Source of the DNA: an uncultured Bacillaceae bacterium
GTDB lineage: Bacteria; Bacillota; Bacilli; Bacillales; Alkalibacillaceae
Length of the DNA stretch: 17,912 nucleotides
NCBI GenBank assembly: GCA_937983065.1
Contig: CALKAL010000117.1
Span: forward strand, 1-17,912
Direction of reading: 5' to 3'
Shown here one piece after another: positions 7,908-14,977 of the stretch. The translations under genes and the position numbers were made by a program. Under the pieces are notes generated by a model. It searched no databases. It was not told where the DNA came from and saw nothing but the letters and a program-made list of their open reading frames with translations. How positions within the stretch are numbered: the first letter of the stretch is position 1; every line of letters starts with the position of its first letter.

Positions 7908-7944
7908 TAGTAAGATGAGGGCTACAATGCTCTCATCTTTACTG
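7908..7944 (+). other. Intercistronic hairpin between pstS and pstC
   Basis: AGTAAGATGAGGGC (7909-7922) is largely complementary to GCTCTCATCTTTACT (7929-7943), with a TACAAT loop. No T tract follows, so it is not a full terminator. It is well placed to act as an RNA processing or stability element, or a partial attenuator, giving more pstS than permease mRNA. Confidence 0.6.
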
Positions 7945-7973
7945 AGGTTTTAGACTGGAAGGAGTGCTCTAAA

Positions 7974-8921
7974 ATGGCATCAAACAGCCATAATGAGGAT
8001 GTTCGAGTTAGAGATTTAATTACAGAAAAAAGAGCCAAAAAGAGCATCTCTCAAATATTTGAAAAAATAATTCCAATCATTCTTTTTTCTTTTGCACTAA
8101 TAACTATACTAACGACCATTGGGATTATCTATACATTGCTTGTAGAAACAATTGAATTTTTCAAACGCGTTCCTATCTGGGATTTCTTTACTGGCACGGT
8201 CTTAAGGCCTTTAAGTCAAGACCCACAATTTGGTGTATTACCGTTAATTAATGGAACGATTATCTCTTCAGTAATTGCGATGCTCGTAGCTGGACCTATC
8301 GGCATTATGGCTGCAATTTATCTTAGTGAATACGCATCAGATAAAATTCGACGGGTATTAAAGCCGATGCTTGAAGTATTAGCAGGTATTCCAACGATCG
8401 TTTACGGATTTTTCGCTTTCACGTTCGTTACACCACTTATTCGATCAATTTGGCCAGATGTTGAAGCGACTAATATTTTAAGCCCGGGTATTGTCATGGG
8501 GATTATGATCATTCCGATGATTGCATCCCTTAGTGAAGATGCGATGAGTTCAGTACCAAACTCCATACGTGATGGAGCTTATGCCCTAGGTGCTACACGA
8601 TTAGAAACGACATTTAAAGTTGTTATTCCAGCAGCGCTTTCAGGGATTATCGCTTCATTTATACTCGGAATTTCCCGAGCTATCGGTGAAACGATGATTG
8701 TAACAATCGCAAGTGGAAGCTCGAAAAACTTCACCTTTGACATTACCGAATCGATGCAAACGATGACCGCTTATATTGTTGAAGTAGCTGGTGGGGATGC
8801 GGGTGCTGGTACGACGATTTATTATAGTTTATACGCTGTTGCTATGACATTGTTCGTTTTCACTTTACTAATGAATCTACTTGCTAGATATGTCTCTCGT
8901 AAGTTTAGGGAGGAGTATTAA
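7974..8921 (+). CDS. pstC: Phosphate ABC transporter permease PstC
   Basis: A 315-aa inner-membrane permease with six expected membrane helices, the first at about residues 30-57. The binding-protein-dependent transport EAA loop is visible around residues 195-215 (SIRDGAYALGATRLETTFKVV). The LAGIPTIVYGFFAF segment is conserved in PstC/PstA. It forms the phosphate channel as a heterodimer with PstA. GGAAGGAG precedes the ATG. Its stop is one nucleotide before the pstA start, so the two subunits are translationally linked. It is about the usual length and nothing is abnormal. Confidence 0.95.
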   Translation: MASNSHNEDVRVRDLITEKRAKKSISQIFEKIIPIILFSFALITILTTIGIIYTLLVETIEFFKRVPIWDFFTGTVLRPLSQDPQFGVLPLINGTIISSVIAMLVAGPIGIMAAIYLSEYASDKIRRVLKPMLEVLAGIPTIVYGFFAFTFVTPLIRSIWPDVEATNILSPGIVMGIMIIPMIASLSEDAMSSVPNSIRDGAYALGATRLETTFKVVIPAALSGIIASFILGISRAIGETMIVTIASGSSKNFTFDITESMQTMTAYIVEVAGGDAGAGTTIYYSLYAVAMTLFVFTLLMNLLARYVSRKFREEY

Positions 8922-8922
8922 T

Positions 8923-9807
8923 ATGAAATTAATGGATCCGAGTAAAATGCAAGCAAGAATGCATCGGAGAATTTACCAAAATAACATATTGAAATATATC
9001 TTTTTACTCGCAACACTATTCGGATTAGTCGTATTAGCTACACTCATTATCCGAGTGCTAAATGATGGTTTAGGTTGGATTGACTTTAATTTCCTAACTG
9101 GACGCCTCTCTAACGACGCAGAGCGAGCTGGTATTATGGGAGCGATTCTTGGAACTTTTTGGCTTATGGTCGTTGTTGCCCCTGTCACATTAATTGTCGG
9201 TATTGGAACAGCGATATTTTTAGAGCTTTATTTGAAAAAAGGGAAAGCCCAATCGTTTATTCAAACGAACATTTCAAATTTAGCTGGTGTGCCTTCAATC
9301 GTATACGGAATATTAGGTTTAACGATTTTCGTTCGTTTAATGGATATGGGAAACATCGTCTTAGCTGGTGGACTAACATTATCGCTACTCGTCTTACCAA
9401 TTATTATCGTAGCTGCCCAAGAAGCCATTCGAGCAGTTCCCAGTTTCTTAACCGAAGCATCATACGGTATGGGTGCAACAAAATGGCAAACGATTAAAAA
9501 TATTATTTTACCAGCAGCACTTCCAGGTATGTTAACTGGAGCCATACTTGCATTATCCCGCGCGATTGGTGAAACAGCGCCATTAACTGTCATCGGAATT
9601 CCAGCTTTAATTATTCCGTTTCCTTCAGGGATTACAGATAAATTTACAGCTTTACCGATGCAAATTTATTACTGGACGCTTGATTCATCCCTCGTTGCAG
9701 AATACGCAAACTTAGCTGCCGCAACGATTGTCGTTTTACTTTTACTATTATTCATACTAAATTCAACAGCTATATTTATTCGCAACAAGTTTCAACAGCG
9801 TTATTAA
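8923..9807 (+). CDS. pstA: Phosphate ABC transporter permease PstA
   Basis: A 294-aa permease subunit with about six membrane helices. The ATG at 8923 is chosen because GGGAGGAG ends 8 nt before it; an in-frame ATG at 8881 would overlap the end of pstC and has no RBS. The conserved segments NLAGVPSIVYGILGL and the EAA-type loop (TEASYGMGATKWQTIKNIIL) pair with those of PstC. LSRAIGETAPL is a PstA signature. It makes the transmembrane phosphate path with PstC and contacts PstB on the cytoplasmic face. The next gene, pstB, starts 21 nt after its stop. Confidence 0.95.
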   Translation: MKLMDPSKMQARMHRRIYQNNILKYIFLLATLFGLVVLATLIIRVLNDGLGWIDFNFLTGRLSNDAERAGIMGAILGTFWLMVVVAPVTLIVGIGTAIFLELYLKKGKAQSFIQTNISNLAGVPSIVYGILGLTIFVRLMDMGNIVLAGGLTLSLLVLPIIIVAAQEAIRAVPSFLTEASYGMGATKWQTIKNIILPAALPGMLTGAILALSRAIGETAPLTVIGIPALIIPFPSGITDKFTALPMQIYYWTLDSSLVAEYANLAAATIVVLLLLLFILNSTAIFIRNKFQQRY

Positions 9808-9828
9808 TCCAATTTAGGAGTGAACATT

Positions 9829-10656
9829 ATGAGTATTTCATTCGTAACAGAGACACCGAAAAAAGAACTACCATCGATTCATGAAGCTAATAAGCAGTCT
9901 AATCAGGTCGTCTTTGATACAAAACAACTCAACTTATGGTACGGGGATACCCATGCTTTAAAAGAAGTCGACCTTTTGATATATGAAAAAGAAATCACAG
10001 CTATTATCGGGCCTTCTGGATGTGGTAAATCGACTTATTTAAAAACGTTAAATCGAATGGTAGAGCTTGTACCAACTGTGAAAATTTCAGGTAATATCAC
10101 TTACAAAAATAAAGATATTTTAGATCGATCATTTAAAGTGGAAGAATTACGTACCCTTGTCGGAATGGTTTTTCAAAAGCCGAACCCTTTTCCGAAATCA
10201 ATCTATGACAACGTCGCATACGGTGCAAAAATTCACGGCATTCGTAATAAGAAAATTTTAGACGAAATCGTTGAAAGAAGTCTTAAAGGTGCCGCTCTTT
10301 GGGATGAAGTGAAGGACCGCCTTAAAGAAAATGCTTATGGTTTATCAGGTGGTCAGCAGCAACGTCTCTGTATCGCAAGAACATTAGCGATTGAGCCTGA
10401 TGTGATTTTAATGGATGAGCCAACATCTGCCCTTGACCCAATTTCAACATCGAAAATTGAAGAGCTCATTCAGACATTAAAAAAAGATTATAGTATTATC
10501 ATCGTCACCCACAATATGCAACAAGCAGCACGTATTTCAGATCGAACAGCATTTTTCTTAAATGGTGAAGTCGTTGAATACGATAAAACTGAAAAATTAT
10601 TTTCTAATCCGAATGATAAGAGAACAGAAGATTATATTACTGGACGTTTCGGTTAA
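9829..10656 (+). CDS. pstB: Phosphate ABC transporter ATP-binding protein PstB
   Basis: A 275-aa cytoplasmic ATPase. Walker A is GPSGCGKST (61-69), the Q-loop Gln lies in MVFQKPNPFP (about 116), the ABC signature is LSGGQQQRL (172-180), Walker B is VILMDEPTSALDP (192-204), and the H-loop His228 sits in VTHN. FQKPNPFPKSIYDNVAYG is typical of PstB rather than other ABC ATPases. Start choice: an in-frame GTG at 9820 exists, but TAGGAG is correctly spaced for the ATG at 9829. It hydrolyses ATP to drive phosphate import through PstCA. Confidence 0.95.
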   Translation: MSISFVTETPKKELPSIHEANKQSNQVVFDTKQLNLWYGDTHALKEVDLLIYEKEITAIIGPSGCGKSTYLKTLNRMVELVPTVKISGNITYKNKDILDRSFKVEELRTLVGMVFQKPNPFPKSIYDNVAYGAKIHGIRNKKILDEIVERSLKGAALWDEVKDRLKENAYGLSGGQQQRLCIARTLAIEPDVILMDEPTSALDPISTSKIEELIQTLKKDYSIIIVTHNMQQAARISDRTAFFLNGEVVEYDKTEKLFSNPNDKRTEDYITGRFG

Positions 10657-10674
10657 TGAGAGGAGAGCTTGATT

Positions 10675-11328
10675 GTGGCCCGTGAAAATTTTGAAGAGAA
10701 GTTATTACAATTGAAAAATCAAGTGTTATTAATGAGTGAAATGGCTAAAATTGCATTGACTCAAGCGGTTCATGCATTAGACAAACAAGATGAAATTCAA
10801 GCTCAAACGATCATTGAACAAGACCAACAAATTAACGATCTTGAAGACGAGATTAACAATTATGCCATTTGGTTAATTGCTAAAGAACAACCTGTAGCAA
10901 AGGATTTAAGACATTTAGTCACAACTTTAAAAGTAACAAATGACATTGAAAGAATCGGTGATTTAGCCGTTAACATAGCAAAAGCAGTTCAGACAATAGG
11001 TAATGAAACGGTTCATGTCGAGAAAAAAGCTATCATTCATATGGCAGAAACCGTTGAAAAAATGATTGATGTCGTCATTGAAGCATTTTTCCATGAAGAT
11101 ATCGATAAAGCATTAACTGTTGCAGAAATGGACGATAAAGTTGACAAACAATACGCTGAAACAGTCACAGAAATGCTTCATTATATGGCGGATAATCGTA
11201 ACGAAATAAACGCGATTACGCAACTTGCATTTGTCAGCCGCTATTTAGAAAGAGTCGCTGACCATGTGACGAACATCTCTGAAAGCATTATTTACTTAGT
11301 AAAAGGAAAGTATGTTGATCTAAATTAA
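10675..11328 (+). CDS. phoU: Phosphate transport regulator PhoU
   Basis: A 217-aa all-helical protein made of two tandem three-helix PhoU repeats. The metal-binding E/D-x3-D type motif is seen in both halves: EQDQQINDLEDEINN then KVTNDIERIGDLAVNIA, and AEMDDKVDKQYAET then SRYLERVADHVTNISE. The start is taken as GTG 10675 because GAGAGGAG is 9 nt upstream; a TTG at 10669 is too close to the Shine-Dalgarno. PhoU damps Pho signalling and Pst activity when phosphate is plentiful. It is the last gene of the operon, 18 nt after pstB, followed by a structured region. Confidence 0.94.
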   Translation: MARENFEEKLLQLKNQVLLMSEMAKIALTQAVHALDKQDEIQAQTIIEQDQQINDLEDEINNYAIWLIAKEQPVAKDLRHLVTTLKVTNDIERIGDLAVNIAKAVQTIGNETVHVEKKAIIHMAETVEKMIDVVIEAFFHEDIDKALTVAEMDDKVDKQYAETVTEMLHYMADNRNEINAITQLAFVSRYLERVADHVTNISESIIYLVKGKYVDLN

Positions 11329-11331
11329 AAT

Positions 11332-11358
11332 GTCCGACGCAGAAATACGGCGTAGGAC
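11332..11358 (-). terminator. Hairpin just past phoU, oriented to stop minus-strand transcripts
   Basis: GTCCGACGC (11332-11340) and GCGTAGGAC (11350-11358) pair with one mismatch. On the minus strand the stem is followed by ATTTTAATTT, so it would stop antisense transcripts from the Mur ligase gene before they enter phoU. Confidence 0.45.
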
Positions 11359-11376
11359 TTGATGACAGCGACTGCG

Positions 11377-11415
11377 CGCCTAATGATGTACGCGCAACTA
11401 TCGTTAGGCGTTTAT
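11377..11415 (+). terminator. Probable terminator of the pst operon
   Basis: CGCCTAATGAT (11377-11387) pairs with ATCGTTAGGCG (11400-11410), 11 bp with one G-U pair on the plus-strand RNA, followed by a short TTTAT tail. It is the best candidate end of the pstSCAB-phoU transcript, though the U tract is short. Confidence 0.55.
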
Positions 11416-11497
11416 AACTGGATGCATCATGCATTCGCCCGTCAAATTTAAACTTGATTACCCCCTAATCTTTTATATATATAATTCCCCCCACTTT

Positions 11498-11532
11498 GCG
11501 GCTTGACAATTGGTCAGGCCGCAATTAATTTT
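11498..11532 (+). terminator. Second hairpin in the phoU / Mur ligase convergent gap
   Basis: GCGGCTTGAC (11498-11507) pairs with GTCAGGCCGC (11513-11522), 10 bp with a G-U pair and an AATTG loop, followed on plus by AATTAATTTT. It may act as a backup terminator for the pst operon. The minus-strand side lacks T residues. Confidence 0.4.
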
Positions 11533-12980
11533 CACAATAATTTCGCTCGGCTCGATGACAGCTTTTCAACAGTTTCGACATCTGTTTTCGTTTTTAAATT
11601 AAATTCCTTCGTATACATTTCAGGCCCTTTTCCTGTAATGACGACCCAATCGCCTGCACTTGCGAGGGAAATTGCTTTTTGAATGGCTAACGTTCGATCT
11701 GTTATTATTTCACCTTTCCCTTTTCCAAACGTTTCGTAAAAATAGATGAGTTCTTCCTCCATCTCTTCATCAGATACATTATTCAAATCATCAAAAGTTA
11801 AAATATAATAATCACTGATTGATACGCTATTATTGATCATCGCTTCTCTTTTCTTTTTATCACGATTACCCCGAAAACCGAACACATGGAAAATCCGTTT
11901 TGCCCCGCACTCGCGAATCGCATTTAAGCAATAATAAAACCCTTTAGCCGTATGCGCGTAATCAACAACGACAGTCACATCACCATGCAACTGGAAAAGT
12001 TCAAATCGACCAGGAATTCTTTTTAAATTTTTTAATGCATGCAAAGTTTTTTCCCACTCTAAATTCATTAAAAAAGCAACGAGCACAGTAAAGGCTGCAT
12101 TGTATTTGTTATGTAGACCAGGTAGAGCTAAATCAATTTTTAAAGTCACACCATTTTTTAAATTAAAATAATCCCCATCACTCACTAATTTAAGATCGTT
12201 CAATCGACCTTTTCCGATTGATAACGCTGGGATACCTTTTCTTAATAAGCGTTCATAAAGCTTTCTCCCCCACTCATCATCAACATTTACAATTACTTGA
12301 CCCGCTTCTTTCATCTTTTCAAACAACATATATTTCGTCTCAAAATAATCGTCCATATTATCATGATAATCTAAGTGTTCCCCATCTAAATTCGTGAACA
12401 GACATAGATCAAAATCCACACCGTTAACACGACCTTGTTTCAATGCATGGGAAGACACTTCAATAACAATAACGTCATCACGGCTCTCATGAAGTAATTT
12501 TTGAAGTTGAACAGCTCCTGGAGTCGTATTTTTACTCGGATGAGACTCACCATTTATGACATATTCGATCGTCCCAATCAGTCCACAACGGTAGCCATGC
12601 GCTTCTAAAACGAATTTAATCATATAACAAGTCGTCGTTTTCCCGTTCGTACCTGTTATCCCTATAATGATTTTCTCTTTTGAAGGATTCCCGTAAAACT
12701 GACTCACTAATGAACCTAATAACATTTTTGTATCTTTCACAACGATACAAGGAACACCGAGATTGACAAAAGACTCCGCGACAATCGCAACCGCTCCTCG
12801 TTCAATTGCTTCTTCAATAAACTCGTGCCCATCCTTCTCATGACCTTTACAAGCGACGAATAAATAACCTTGCCCAACTTGCCTCGAATCATCGGCAATT
12901 CCGCTTATATAAATATCCGCTAGTTCCGCTTCCTCAGTATAAAAAATGTTTAAATCCTTTAATAACGATAATAAATGCAT
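11532..12980 (-). CDS. MurE-like Mur ligase (atypical UDP-MurNAc-peptide synthetase paralogue)
   Basis: A 482-aa three-domain Mur ligase. The N-terminal UDP-binding domain has DSRQVGQGYLFVA (31-43). The central ATPase has the P-loop GITGTNGKTT (107-116), NTTPGAVQLQ, EVSSHAL (174-180), the TNLDGEHLDYH region and the Lys216 expected to be carbamylated (ETKYMLF). The C-terminal domain has VDYAHT (339-344) and a GKGPEMY end. This is the MurE layout and length. However, the MurE substrate loop that reads DNPR in diaminopimelate enzymes is FDDLNN here (396-401), GGDRD is GNRDK and GKGHE is GKGPE. The amino acid added may therefore differ, or this is a second, specialised MurE. It is not in a dcw cluster. 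GGAGG precedes the ATG. It should ligate an amino acid to a UDP-MurNAc-peptide using ATP, but the exact substrate is unknown. Confidence 0.8.
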   Translation of the reverse strand: MHLLSLLKDLNIFYTEEAELADIYISGIADDSRQVGQGYLFVACKGHEKDGHEFIEEAIERGAVAIVAESFVNLGVPCIVVKDTKMLLGSLVSQFYGNPSKEKIIIGITGTNGKTTTCYMIKFVLEAHGYRCGLIGTIEYVINGESHPSKNTTPGAVQLQKLLHESRDDVIVIEVSSHALKQGRVNGVDFDLCLFTNLDGEHLDYHDNMDDYFETKYMLFEKMKEAGQVIVNVDDEWGRKLYERLLRKGIPALSIGKGRLNDLKLVSDGDYFNLKNGVTLKIDLALPGLHNKYNAAFTVLVAFLMNLEWEKTLHALKNLKRIPGRFELFQLHGDVTVVVDYAHTAKGFYYCLNAIRECGAKRIFHVFGFRGNRDKKKREAMINNSVSISDYYILTFDDLNNVSDEEMEEELIYFYETFGKGKGEIITDRTLAIQKAISLASAGDWVVITGKGPEMYTKEFNLKTKTDVETVEKLSSSRAKLL

Positions 12981-13053
12981 GATTAAATCCTCCGGCTATC
13001 CATTTCATAATTATAGTTTTGCTACTTTTCATCGGAGCTATTCAACCAACCGT

Positions 13054-13091
13054 AAAATAAAAAAAGGACAGCTGACATTCATCAACTATCC
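13054..13091 (-). terminator. Terminator of the SRPBCC gene
   Basis: A 10-bp stem on the minus-strand RNA (arms 13082-13091 and 13066-13075, with two G-U pairs), loop TGAATG, then seven T and more T-rich sequence. Confidence 0.85.
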
Positions 13092-13099
13092 ATCCCAAT

Positions 13100-13576
13100 T
13101 TATTTTTCTTCACTATCGTTATTCTCATCATCACCAGAACGTTTCTTTTCGATATATTCCTTTAACAATTCAACATGGTTTCCGTCTTCTCTTTTCATCA
13201 TTCCGTTAATTAACGGGCGGTAAAAATAATTTTTAATACCTTTAGTTTTTATTTTTCCAACAAAGTTGACTTTCGTATGACCTTCATCTGTTTCGGAAAA
13301 AGTGTATTCATAATTTAAGAGGAGCTTATGCTGCTTACTTTTAATCGCAAAACGTTTATTTTTTTCATATTCCGAGACAACTAATTTATTACTTATGTTC
13401 ATATTACGCACGTGGCGTTTTTCCATAAATTCAGTCCCAACTGCTACTGGACCGTCAGTAATTTTCTCAACATTAACGATATGTCCTAGCGCATCACTCG
13501 AATATTTATACGTCGAAATAACTTCAAAAACTTCTTCAATCGGTGCTTCAATAATTACCTCACTCGTAAAAGCCAT
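13100..13576 (-). CDS. SRPBCC / START-like ligand-binding protein
   Basis: A 158-aa soluble protein with the SRPBCC (polyketide cyclase/START) pattern. The opening strand is FTSEVIIEAPIEEVFEVIST (about residues 3-22), there is a central VAVGTEFMEKRHV strand pair, and a long C-terminal helix (NGMMKREDGNHVELLKEYIE) is followed by an acidic tail. The fold makes a hydrophobic pocket that binds lipids or other small hydrophobic molecules; the ligand cannot be predicted. GGGGGATTG precedes the ATG. It is monocistronic, with its own terminator and a possible promoter (TTGTCG at 13636-13641, 19 bp, TACAAT at 13611-13616). It is not functionally linked to its neighbours as far as I can see. Confidence 0.8.
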   Translation of the reverse strand: MAFTSEVIIEAPIEEVFEVISTYKYSSDALGHIVNVEKITDGPVAVGTEFMEKRHVRNMNISNKLVVSEYEKNKRFAIKSKQHKLLLNYEYTFSETDEGHTKVNFVGKIKTKGIKNYFYRPLINGMMKREDGNHVELLKEYIEKKRSGDDENNDSEEK

Positions 13577-13610
13577 CCTTCAATCCCCCTGATAACGTAT
13601 ACTAACTTTT

Positions 13611-13641
13611 ATTGTATCAGAAAATTATCTTTCTACGACAA
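13611..13641 (-). promoter_or_regulatory. Candidate sigma-A promoter of the SRPBCC gene
   Basis: On the minus strand, TTGTCG (13636-13641) and TACAAT (13611-13616, 5 of 6 consensus) are separated by 19 bp, longer than ideal. It lies 35 bp upstream of the ATG. Confidence 0.35.
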
Positions 13642-13668
13642 AAGTGGCTAAAAAACATCAAATTTAAT

Positions 13669-13705
13669 AAAAAAATCATGGCATTCTTAGGGATTGAATA
13701 CCATG
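13669..13705 (-). terminator. Terminator of the pterin dehydratase-like gene
   Basis: CATGGTATTC pairs with GAATGCCATG on the minus strand (10 bp, one G-U; arms 13696-13705 and 13677-13686), followed by ATTTTTTT. Confidence 0.88.
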
Positions 13706-13726
13706 ACCATTAAAAAACTTTAAAAA

Positions 13727-14029
13727 TTAATCTTCCTCTTTGACCTCATCATATAAATGATCAAAATGATGTGCCATTTCAAAATCTAAATCTGTCAACC
13801 CGCGCATTTCCCAAGATGATATTTTTAATGTGACGACTTTATAATCGATTGCGATGTTCGGGTGATGATTTTTCTCTTCTGCATACTCAGCTACTTTGTT
13901 GACAAATTGAATCCCATTTAAATAATCTTTAAATTTGTAACGACGACGTATCCATTTTTCATCAACTAGCTTCCAATTTGATATGCCGTTAAGCTCCTCA
14001 ACAATCTGTTCATCCGTTAAACGCTCCAT
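13727..14029 (-). CDS. Pterin-4a-carbinolamine dehydratase (PCD/DCoH) homologue
   Basis: A 100-aa protein of the typical PCD size. The signature region is present: EEKNHHPNIAIDYKVVTLKI (51-70) with His55-His56-Pro57, then RGLTDLDFEMA (76-86). The fold recycles the hydroxylated pterin made by aromatic amino acid hydroxylases. In well-studied members the strand before GLT carries a third catalytic His (THDAGGLT-type); here that place reads SSWEMRGLT, so Trp73 or Glu74 sits where His is expected. Activity may be reduced or the role non-catalytic. No hydroxylase gene is nearby. AGGGGGAA precedes the ATG, and the gene is flanked by terminators on both sides. Confidence 0.85.
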   Translation of the reverse strand: MERLTDEQIVEELNGISNWKLVDEKWIRRRYKFKDYLNGIQFVNKVAEYAEEKNHHPNIAIDYKVVTLKISSWEMRGLTDLDFEMAHHFDHLYDEVKEED

Positions 14030-14070
14030 TCAAAATTCCCCCTTTTTAAATAATTATGAAACAGAACACG

Positions 14071-14116
14071 AAAAAAACCTTCTACTTACCTTTTTTCAAT
14101 GTAAGTAGAAGGTTTT
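14071..14116 (-). terminator. Strong terminator of the DUF3784-like gene
   Basis: A perfect 16-bp stem (14074-14089 with 14101-14116) around an 11-nt loop. The minus strand continues with several T (plus 14071-14077 are all A). It is the strongest terminator in the window and lies 10 nt past the upstream gene's stop. Confidence 0.92.
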
Positions 14117-14126
14117 CCTTCTTATA

Positions 14127-14861
14127 TTATCTTTTTTCCATAAGCTTCTTATAAATCTCTTCAGTCTCACTTCGCGTATCTCGATTTAAAATAAGGTAAT
14201 TTTCTTCGGTCGCGACGTATAAATACGGCGACAGATTCCTTTTAACAAATAACGTCCCTGTTCCATAAGGGTCTTCTAAACGGAATCGCCCTTTCAAGAG
14301 ATTCGAAGCTGAAATACCATTTGTCCTTATTTCAACGACGGGTAATTCCTCTAACAGCTGTACATCAATAATGTCATCAATATCCCACTCAATTCCGTAC
14401 ATCCCGGATATTTCAAACGTATCATCAGTAATCGTCACTTCATTTTCCATATATCCATACCCTAATAATCCCCCGATAAAAGCTATCGTTCCAAATGAAA
14501 TAGACCCGATAATCCAACGATATTTTTTTCTTTTTTGAGGGACTTCAAATTTCGTTATATAAAAGATTCCAATTAAAATATGTAATGTAAATACGGAAAA
14601 GCCAACTGCTGCTCCATAGGGTACCCGAAACAGAGTTAATAAAAATGCTGCTAATAAAATAAAAAAGGATTGCTTCATGACATTTCCAAACTTCTCAATA
14701 TAACCTTGTTCAATTAAATACTTTTGCTCCTCTTCAGGCCGATTGAAAAATCCAGAAATTAAGCTGTATTCCTTTTTCTTAACGATTAAATACGTTAATC
14801 CACCATGAATAATGAGCGTCCATCCTGTAAGAATGGCAAAAATAATCATCCCTTTTGACAT
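14127..14861 (-). CDS. Membrane protein, DUF3784-like N-terminus plus PH-like C-terminus
   Basis: A 244-aa protein. Residues 1-140 hold four membrane helices (about 5-27, 63-83, 84-102 and 115-138). A cytosolic loop after helix 1 (LISGFFNRPEEEQKYLIEQGYIEKFG) resembles DUF3784/SdpI-type membrane proteins. Residues of about 145-240 form a soluble beta-rich domain (VTITDDTFEISGMYGIEWDIDDI... LFVKRNLSPYLYVATEENYLIL) like bacterial PH domains often attached to such membrane proteins. Function is unknown. The Shine-Dalgarno is weak (GTGGTGAT), so expression is probably low. It has its own strong terminator. The domain calls are by pattern only. Confidence 0.65.
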   Translation of the reverse strand: MSKGMIIFAILTGWTLIIHGGLTYLIVKKKEYSLISGFFNRPEEEQKYLIEQGYIEKFGNVMKQSFFILLAAFLLTLFRVPYGAAVGFSVFTLHILIGIFYITKFEVPQKRKKYRWIIGSISFGTIAFIGGLLGYGYMENEVTITDDTFEISGMYGIEWDIDDIIDVQLLEELPVVEIRTNGISASNLLKGRFRLEDPYGTGTLFVKRNLSPYLYVATEENYLILNRDTRSETEEIYKKLMEKR

Positions 14862-14937
14862 TAGATCACCACATTTTCAAGTACTATTTTCATTACGAAT
14901 AACGAGCCAAAAAGGTTTCAACACTTATTCATTATAT

Positions 14938-14973
14938 CAAAAATAAAATAGGCTACCCTGAAAACGGATAGCC
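14938..14973 (-). terminator. Terminator of the GAF-EAL gene
   Basis: GGCTATCCG (14965-14973 on the minus strand) pairs imperfectly with GGGTAGCC (14951-14958): 5 bp, one mismatch, 2 bp. A TATTTTATTTTT tail follows, a few nucleotides past the stop. Confidence 0.75.
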
Positions 14974-14977
14974 CCGA

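Noticed and set aside
8881..8922. Longer pstA start inside pstC
   Set aside because: No Shine-Dalgarno for the ATG at 8881, whereas GGGAGGAG is ideally spaced for 8923.
9820..9828. GTG start for pstB
   Set aside because: TAGGAG is immediately adjacent to the GTG but correctly spaced for the ATG at 9829.
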